From the NCBI RefSeq assembly GCF_036588685.1, contig NC_086376.1, positions 27,441,930-27,505,929 on the forward strand: DNA of 64,000 nucleotides, written 5' to 3'. Position 1 is the first letter of the stretch. Each line of letters begins with the position of its first letter. Both the position numbers and the translations under genes were made by a program. Positions 58,311 through 64,000 of this stretch are shown here, one piece after another. The notes beneath the pieces were generated by a model. That model searched no databases, was not told where the DNA came from, and saw only the letters and a program-made list of their open reading frames with translations. The stretch is from Mytilus trossulus (taxonomy: Eukaryota > Mollusca > Bivalvia > Mytilida > Mytilidae).

Positions 58311-58429
58311 TAAATGAAATAAATTACCTGAAATAATAGCCAAATCCAAATAAGATCGCTTAGCTAGAGCTAGTTAAAAATCCGTGTTTCACAATTATTT
58401 CTAAATCTACGATCATCAATTTTATTAAG

Positions 58430-58640
58430 GAAAATAAGGATTTTCTTATCCCAGGCATAGATTACCTTAGCCGTATTTGGCACAACTTTTTTGAAATTTT
58501 TGGATCCTCAATGCTCTTCAAATTTGTACTTGTTCGGCTTTATAAATATTTTGATATGAGCGTCACGGATGAGTCTTCTAAAGACAAAACGCGCGTCTGG
58601 CGTACTAAATTATAACCCTGGTACCTTTGATAACTATTAT
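58430..58640 (+). mobile_element. Dispersed repeat (ATGAGTCTTCTAAAGACAAA), about 210 bp
   Basis: AAGGATTTTCTTATCCCAGG, CTTAGCCGTATTTGGCACAA, GAGCGTCACGGATGAGTCTT and GGCGTACTAAATTATAACCC, ending TGATAACTAT. Matches the second half of 21595-22010. Confidence 0.8.
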
Positions 58641-58825
58641 TGTCATTTAACATGTAAAGTATGATTATGGCAATACAAATTTTAACAAAAAACAACAAAC
58701 AACAAAATAACAATAGTTTATGTGAAAGATTTTAACTGATTTAATCATTAAAAACGACCCGATTCAAGCTCAAATATGAAAAATCTACCAAATATGCCAA
58801 AACTTGTCACTTTTCGGATGCTTTT

Positions 58826-58958
58826 TGTCAAAAATGAAAGTGGCCGCATCCGTGTTCATCCTCAACCTTTATATATGTTATGTATTATCATAAAATACAA
58901 ATTACATTTCATTATTAAGGATGAACACGAATGCGGCCACTTTCGTTTTACACGAAAA
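58826..58958. repeat. Inverted repeat with about 34-bp arms
   Basis: AATGAAAGTGGCCGCATCCG, then TGTTCATCCT, is repeated in inverse as AGGATGAACACGAATGCGGC then CACTTTCGTTTT, around a 60-nt AT-rich centre. Probably a small foldback element. Confidence 0.8.
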
Positions 58959-59189
58959 CCGTCTAAAATTTAACTAAAATGCTAGAATTGTGAAGATTTC
59001 AGTAATTTAGCATGACTTCATGGTGTTTGTACCCGATATATGTGTATTGTATTGTCAAAAACAGCCCATATTTATGTAGCAGAAGCATTCCACTGTCCAA
59101 TAAATAACTAAAGGTTTACATTTTAACAATTTTGTAGAACTGCTATACTTTGGGGCCAAAAAGGGGTCTTACTGGACCTACTCCTTTAC

Positions 59190-59780
59190 CATGCATATAT
59201 CACTTAAGAGCTTATCGTGAATTAAATTTTCCCTTTTTGAATGGTGATGTTCTTCTGGCTTTCATTTTTTGGTCCTCAGTGCTGTTCAACTTTGTACTTG
59301 TTTTGGCTTCCGGACTTTTTTCATCTTGGGGTCGCTGGTTGATCTTGTGTGGACGAAACGCATGCCTGGTGTATTAAATTTTAAACCTGATATCTTTTGT
59401 AAGCTATTATTTGTGTGTTTCTCTGTCCTATATGTTCTCCCATTTATTTATATTGTAGTCCTGTCATGTAATGTTATTATCTTAATGTTATATTTAACAT
59501 TTCCATAAAAGCGGGAGGTTTGGCATGCCATAAAACCAGTTACAACTCACCATTTTTTTCTTTCTTAAAATGTCCTGTACCAAGTCCGGAAAATTGCCAT
59601 TGTTATATTATAGTTTTTTCTGGGTGTGTTACGTTTTAATGTTGTATTTCTGTTGTGTCGTAGCTCTCCTCTGATATTTGGTGCGTTTCCCTCAGTGTTA
59701 GTTTGTTACCCAGATTTTTTTTTTTTCAATCGATTTATGAATTTAGAACAGCCGTATACTACAATTGCCTTTATTTACGA
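59190..59780 (+). mobile_element. Dispersed repeat, second near-full copy
   Basis: TTGGTCCTCAGTGCTGTTCA, GTGTGGACGAAACGCATGCC, GAGGTTTGGCATGCCATAAA, CAAGTCCGGAAAATTGCCAT and TTAGAACAGCCGTATACTAC follow the order of the 54590 copy. The ORFs at 59150-59508 lie inside it. Confidence 0.72.
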
Positions 59781-60569
59781 TGTGCATATATACTCATCAT
59801 AAATACCAGATTTAATTACGCCAGTCGCTCGTTTTGTCTATTAAAGACTCGAATCAAAGCTAAAAAAAGGCTAAATAAAGGACGGAGCTGAAGAGCATTG
59901 TGGACCAAAAATTCCTATAAGTAATAAGTGCAATATGAAAAAAAACCCAAGAAAATAACTATAGATAACTGTTCATGAGGTATTGTATGAAAACCAAAAA
60001 ATATTGAAAGATAAAGTTTTTGTTATGATACTTACAGATCTGAAATAAACTTTTCCACAGAAATATTTACGTTTGTAAGAAAGTATAACGAATTTTAAAC
60101 AAACAAAGTAGAATATAAAACTATTGATTAAGCCGGGAACTTTAGATATGATTCATGTAAACTTATTGGTTCTTTGGATAAACTCTTCTTTAAATGTTGT
60201 TTTTATTAGTACAAAATGTATTTAGCCTGATTTCGTTTTTGAAAATTGAAAACTTTACTAAAAATATCTCGCTATATATGTACAGTTATGAAAAATCTTG
60301 ATATGTTTTGGCATTGCAAATTTTGTAAAATGCAACTATCACAGAATATAAACATAAGATCTGTTTTCCTTATCAGATCCCCTTGTTTCATTAGCAAATA
60401 ACACAGAGATGAATCGTAGCGTCATTGTTGTATCGCTAAGAGACATTGTTCACAACTAGAAGTGAAATAAAATATTTAAAGTTGGAAAAAATAAGTTTTG
60501 ATTGGCTTTAAACTAGCTTCACATAACTGCAAGTACTCCTCTTATTTGAGTGTTTTTGTCTATAGTTTT

Positions 60570-60992
60570 TTTGTTAGGTGTCTTGTGTTTCGTACCAATC
60601 TTTCAAGTCAACTGAAACTTATCTTGACAGTGTGTTCTTTTATTGTGTTGTTACACCACTTTCCCATGTAAGAAGGAGGGTTGAGAGTATAGCAAACACG
60701 TCAACCTCGCCTCATTCTTTATGTTCCTGTCCTAAATCAGGGGACTTTATATCATTGGTTGTAGTTGGTTCATTGCGGTCATGTTTGTTTTTCTGTAAGT
60801 TGTTTTGTTTTACATTATTAAATCTGTAAGTTTTCTGATTTGAATTGTTTCGCATTGTTAATGTCTAGGCCTTATAAAGCCGACAATAAGATGTTTTTGG
60901 AAAAAAAATTGTGCATTATTGAAGGCCCGTTGTCACTTCATTCATGATAGATAATTGTCTCATGAGCAATCATACCACTACTCCATACTGCA
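60570..60992 (-). mobile_element. Dispersed repeat, GAGACAACT family, minus orientation
   Basis: TTGTGTTTCGTACCAATCTT, TGTTGTTACACCACTTTCCC, TCCTGTCCTAAATCAGGGGA, TTGAATTGTTTCGCATTGTT and GATAATTGTCTCATGAGCAA, then TCATACCACT, in order. This is the inverse of the layout at 4618-4985. Confidence 0.72.
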
Positions 60993-62320
60993 AAGTTGTT
61001 ACCACCATAACTGCTATATCTTTTAAAAATACCTGGTCCCGCTCGTAAAAAAATACAACCGAATACTTTAAATAGTATATCATATATGAAAACAATCCAC
61101 CGCAAAACCAAACTTTTCAGTTTAACTAAATGCGTTACCTTAATGTTGGAAAATGAAAAAAATGAATTTTGACCACAAATACATATAACTGAATGCAATA
61201 CCAGCGTGACTATCGAATGCATAGTTGATAAACAGTCCGGAACTTCCTTAAATCTGACATGTGAATATATATTTTCGAAAACCTGAAATTAAACATAAAT
61301 AAACCATGATAATTAGAAATATAAATATAAAAAACACATCAAAATTTCCCTTTATGCACATTATACAGATGATTGTCGTGGAACTTTATCCTGAATTGGT
61401 GACGTTATATTTAATTTATTTTTATTTATTTTTTATAAATTACACTGTGATGCGTATCACTCAACCTATATATAGTGAAGGACTTATATGTCACCGTACG
61501 GCTTTCGACAATGAGAACGTTTGTTTCTAAAATTATGATAATTTGTTTGAAACAACAATGATAAGTATTTTTAATAATAGTTATAATTTGGTGATGATGA
61601 TTATAATAAATTTATCAAGTTATTTGATAATGATGATATTTATAACAATAGTGTTGTATTTTGACAATTATTCAAATAAAGAATTTTTGTTTCAATATAC
61701 TGGGGTAAAACGCAGATGTGCACTACATTAAATCAAGAAATGGAATATTCAAAGATACAATTCCTTGATAAAAAAAATATCAGCGACTAAACGAAATAAT
61801 TATATGCAGATTAAGATGTGGTATGAGTGCCAATGAGACAACTCTACATCCAAGTCACAATTTATAAAAGTTAACCATTATTAGTCAAAGTACGGTATGT
61901 CTATTTACAAATATTTAAAAAAAATACCTACCGATTAACTATTTATTTTTTATAATCTTTTCATTTGAAGATATCAATTTTTGTTTATATTTAAAAAAAA
62001 AAATGCACATATTAGTCATTTGTTGCCTAACGATAAAAATCTTCAACGAATTTAAAAGAGGTTTTATAAAGAATCGTTGAATATTTAGTCAACCAAATTC
62101 TAATTGATTAACATTAACATTTTTGTTTCCAATTGTGAAACGGATTATTATCCTAATTATATCTAATAGATAACTTTATACATTAACGATTTTCTATGTC
62201 ACACTGACTTTTCGAGTTTCCAAACAAGAGACACATCGACAAAACGTGTGTTACAGACTCGGTAACAATGCTAAACACCCCGGGTTACCATAATGGTACA
62301 AGATATTTTGTGCGATATTG
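60993..62320. other. Intergenic before the homeobox-like gene
   Basis: AT-rich. A fragment of the GAGACAACT family lies at 61815-61890. No supported gene. Confidence 0.5.
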
Positions 62321-62324
62321 TGTG

Positions 62325-62352
62325 TATAAATAGAGTAATTTGACACATCAGT
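62325..62352 (+). promoter_or_regulatory. Candidate TATA box and initiator upstream of the homeobox-like gene
   Basis: TATAAATAG at 62325-62333 is followed by an Inr-like TCAGT at 62348-62352, about 25 nt downstream. This would give a roughly 800-nt 5' UTR before the ATG at 63150, unless an intron is removed. Motif match only. Confidence 0.35.
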
Positions 62353-63149
62353 GAACGAGCGATCGTTCTTAATCGTAGCGGAATTGGGACATCCTGGGGC
62401 TATGTCACTTAATTTTATGCGAATCGCTTAAATCTTCACTTTTTCATTTAGCAGGTGAAGTCAAACATTAGTCGTTCAAAAGTTTAATCCTTTAAATGAT
62501 AAAGATTTCGTTTCCACCTTTCTGCTAGCATTTATCAACTCAATAATGAAGAGAACGAAGACAATTATAATGATTCAATCTAAACAATTTGGCTATCAGC
62601 TGGAGAGCTTTGGTACACCGTTTTTTAATTCTAACTTGTAGTATTTTCACCATCTAAAACTGATTTTCTAAGCAATAAAAATCTCATGAAGCATACAAGC
62701 GACAAAGAACAAAATTTCAACACTGGATAAAACCATAATTATTGTATCTTGTTTCCTCCAATAGCTTAGGAGATACGAAGTTGAGTCTGTAATTATTGAT
62801 GGTTTGGGCGGAGTTAAGTTATTAGAATCGCTTTAGACACGCTTTAGGTCTGATTATAAAGTTAAGGAATATGAGCCCCTGCATTGTTAAAACAAGATGT
62901 TATCGGTAATCGCTAATAGTGAATTTAAATGTATGTAGTTTTCACTAATTGTACGTCAGTCAACTACTCGAAGCAATTTCTCCGCACTAACCATACACAC
63001 CACAGTGTTTGTCAAAAACACAAGTAATTTATTTATTGAGTAGAATTATTTGTTTTGTATTTATAAAAATTCAAAACGTTAAGAAAAGTTCATCATAGTG
63101 CCATAGCAGAAAGTGTTATTGTAAATCAACAAAAAAAACTTTGAAAATC
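62353..63149 (+). other. Presumed 5' UTR / promoter-proximal region of the homeobox-like gene
   Basis: Compared with the neighbouring intergenic DNA this stretch is free of recognisable repeats, consistent with regulatory or UTR sequence. No in-frame upstream ATG extends the 63150 reading. Confidence 0.35.
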
Positions 63150-63408
63150 ATGTCTGAAAGCGAAAAACCAAGGGAGACCGGAAAATCGTTTAGCATAAGT
63201 AGCATACTGGACAATAGTGATGAAAACAGTAAAAAGGAGAGTTCGAATGCTCCAGCAATTGTTTCAAAATTAGATTTTCCAGACAATCCAGCTAAAAATG
63301 TTTTATCTGGACCACAGCAATGTTTTTTGAATCCACTATCTACATGGTACCAATGGTATGCTGCCGGCCATCAGATGTTACAACACTTCCAACAAGAAAC
63401 CTATCAAC
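63150..63408 (+). CDS. Probable homeobox gene, first coding exon (partial)
   Basis: The ATG at 63150 opens MSESEKPRETGKSFSISSIL and the exon ends ...QQETYQ at a GTAAGT donor (63409), phase 1. An in-frame extension nine bases upstream lacks an ATG, so 63150 is the start. The FSISSIL heptamer near residues 13-19 is an eh1/TN-type Groucho-binding motif, typical of the N-terminus of NK-like, Msx, Not, Tlx, Lbx and related homeobox proteins. The W-x-x-W-containing STWYQWYAAGHQM segment is unassigned. The homeodomain is not in the window, so family and subclass are inference. Downstream sequence (63417-64000) is intron with tetranucleotide repeats. An unrelated repressor with an eh1 motif remains possible. 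Confidence 0.55.
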
Positions 63409-63539
63409 GTAAGTAACATTTATTTGTCTACTAGTATTTAATTTTATTTATTCAACTATCTATCAATTTTTAAATATCTAATTTTAAGTATCTATTTATT
63501 CATGTAACTATCAATGATTATTTTAATTTCTAATAATTT

Positions 63540-63775
63540 TATTAATTATTGATTCATCTTTTAATTGATAAAATTTATTCATTTATTTTATTTTATTTTA
63601 TTTTATTTTTTTACTTATTTATCTTTTTTATTACTTTTTTTTATTTTTTATTTGTTTGTTTGTTTATTTAATAGGTAATATATTTATTTATTTATTCATT
63701 TATCTATCTATTTATTCATTTATTTATTTGTTTGTTTGTTTGTTTGTTTGTTTGTTTGTTTGTTTTATAATTTGT
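63540..63775. repeat. TTTA/TTTG tetranucleotide repeat in intron 1
   Basis: TTTATTTTATTTTATTTTA-like runs pass into (TTTA)n and then an eight-unit (GTTT)n tract at about 63730-63765. The ORF at 63656-63874 is its translation. Confidence 0.9.
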
Positions 63776-64000
63776 TTGTTTGTTCTATTTAATGTATCTA
63801 CTCTTTCAAATTGTTGGCATTTGAATAAGCCTAAAACATATCTAGATAATGTCGGTATATTGTTATTTTTATAAATTATTTGAATTAATAAAACATTTTG
63901 GTAATAAGTTTGAATTTTTATTGAAATTATATATCAAAGTGCACCATAGTTGAAAGAGTAATTTGACTTAAACGAATCTAATTGATATACTAGTATAAAT

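Noticed and set aside
59150..59508. Hydrophobic ORFs that could be a small membrane protein
   Set aside because: They lie within a dispersed repeat whose second copy (54590-55305) does not keep the frame.
63656..63874. ORF of repeated YLFIYLF
   Set aside because: Translation of the TTTA/GTTT microsatellite.

Overview
This is an AT-rich eukaryotic (metazoan) genomic window with long introns, GT-AG splice sites and dense interspersed repeats. It most likely comes from a bivalve mollusc, probably a mussel (Mytilus-like). The proteins are clearly animal. Several dispersed repeats resemble elements I recall as very common in mussel genomes: a family with the GAGACAACTCTCCATC motif, one ending GAACAGCGGTATACTACTG, one with CTGACAACGCCATGGC, and the GGGGCACTAGCT terminal repeats. 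The species call is recollection; the gene models were read directly from the sequence.

Layout. 1-8513: no recognised gene; tandem repeats and a foldback/MITE element. 8514-17316 (minus): a complete 8-exon RhoBTB gene (GTPase plus two BTB domains, 664 aa). 17317-19490: head-to-head spacer holding a MITE with an 8-bp target duplication. 19491-39903 (plus): a complete 13-exon drebrin-like/Abp1 gene (ADF-H domain, charged coiled coil, proline-rich repeats, SH3; 560 aa). Both gene models splice with consistent phase at every junction and have total lengths divisible by three. 39904-63149: about 23 kb with no host gene that I can recognise, made of dispersed repeats, minisatellites and a decayed non-LTR retrotransposon (about 50.8-51.9 kb). 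63150 to the end (plus): the first coding exon of a probable homeobox gene with an eh1-like FSISSIL motif; its homeodomain lies beyond the window.

The most unusual observation is that four separate tandem arrays in the two complete genes are built from an exon edge together with its splice site. They are the drebrin-like exon 3 3' edge with its donor (about 20 extra copies), the exon 5 5' edge with its acceptor (about 14 diverged copies), the exon 12 3' edge with its donor (27 copies including the exon, nearly all with GTAAGT), and the RhoBTB exon 6 5' edge with its acceptor (6 copies). Each real splice site therefore sits next to a ladder of decoys. In the three arrays whose units are still close to the exon, reading on past the real exon edge meets an in-frame stop. 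I do not know of a description of this as a general mode of minisatellite birth.

Functionally, the two divergent genes both belong to actin/Rho biology. RhoBTB is an atypical Rho GTPase and Cul3 adaptor; Abp1/drebrin-like couples F-actin to endocytosis through its SH3 domain. A shared promoter region is possible but not shown.
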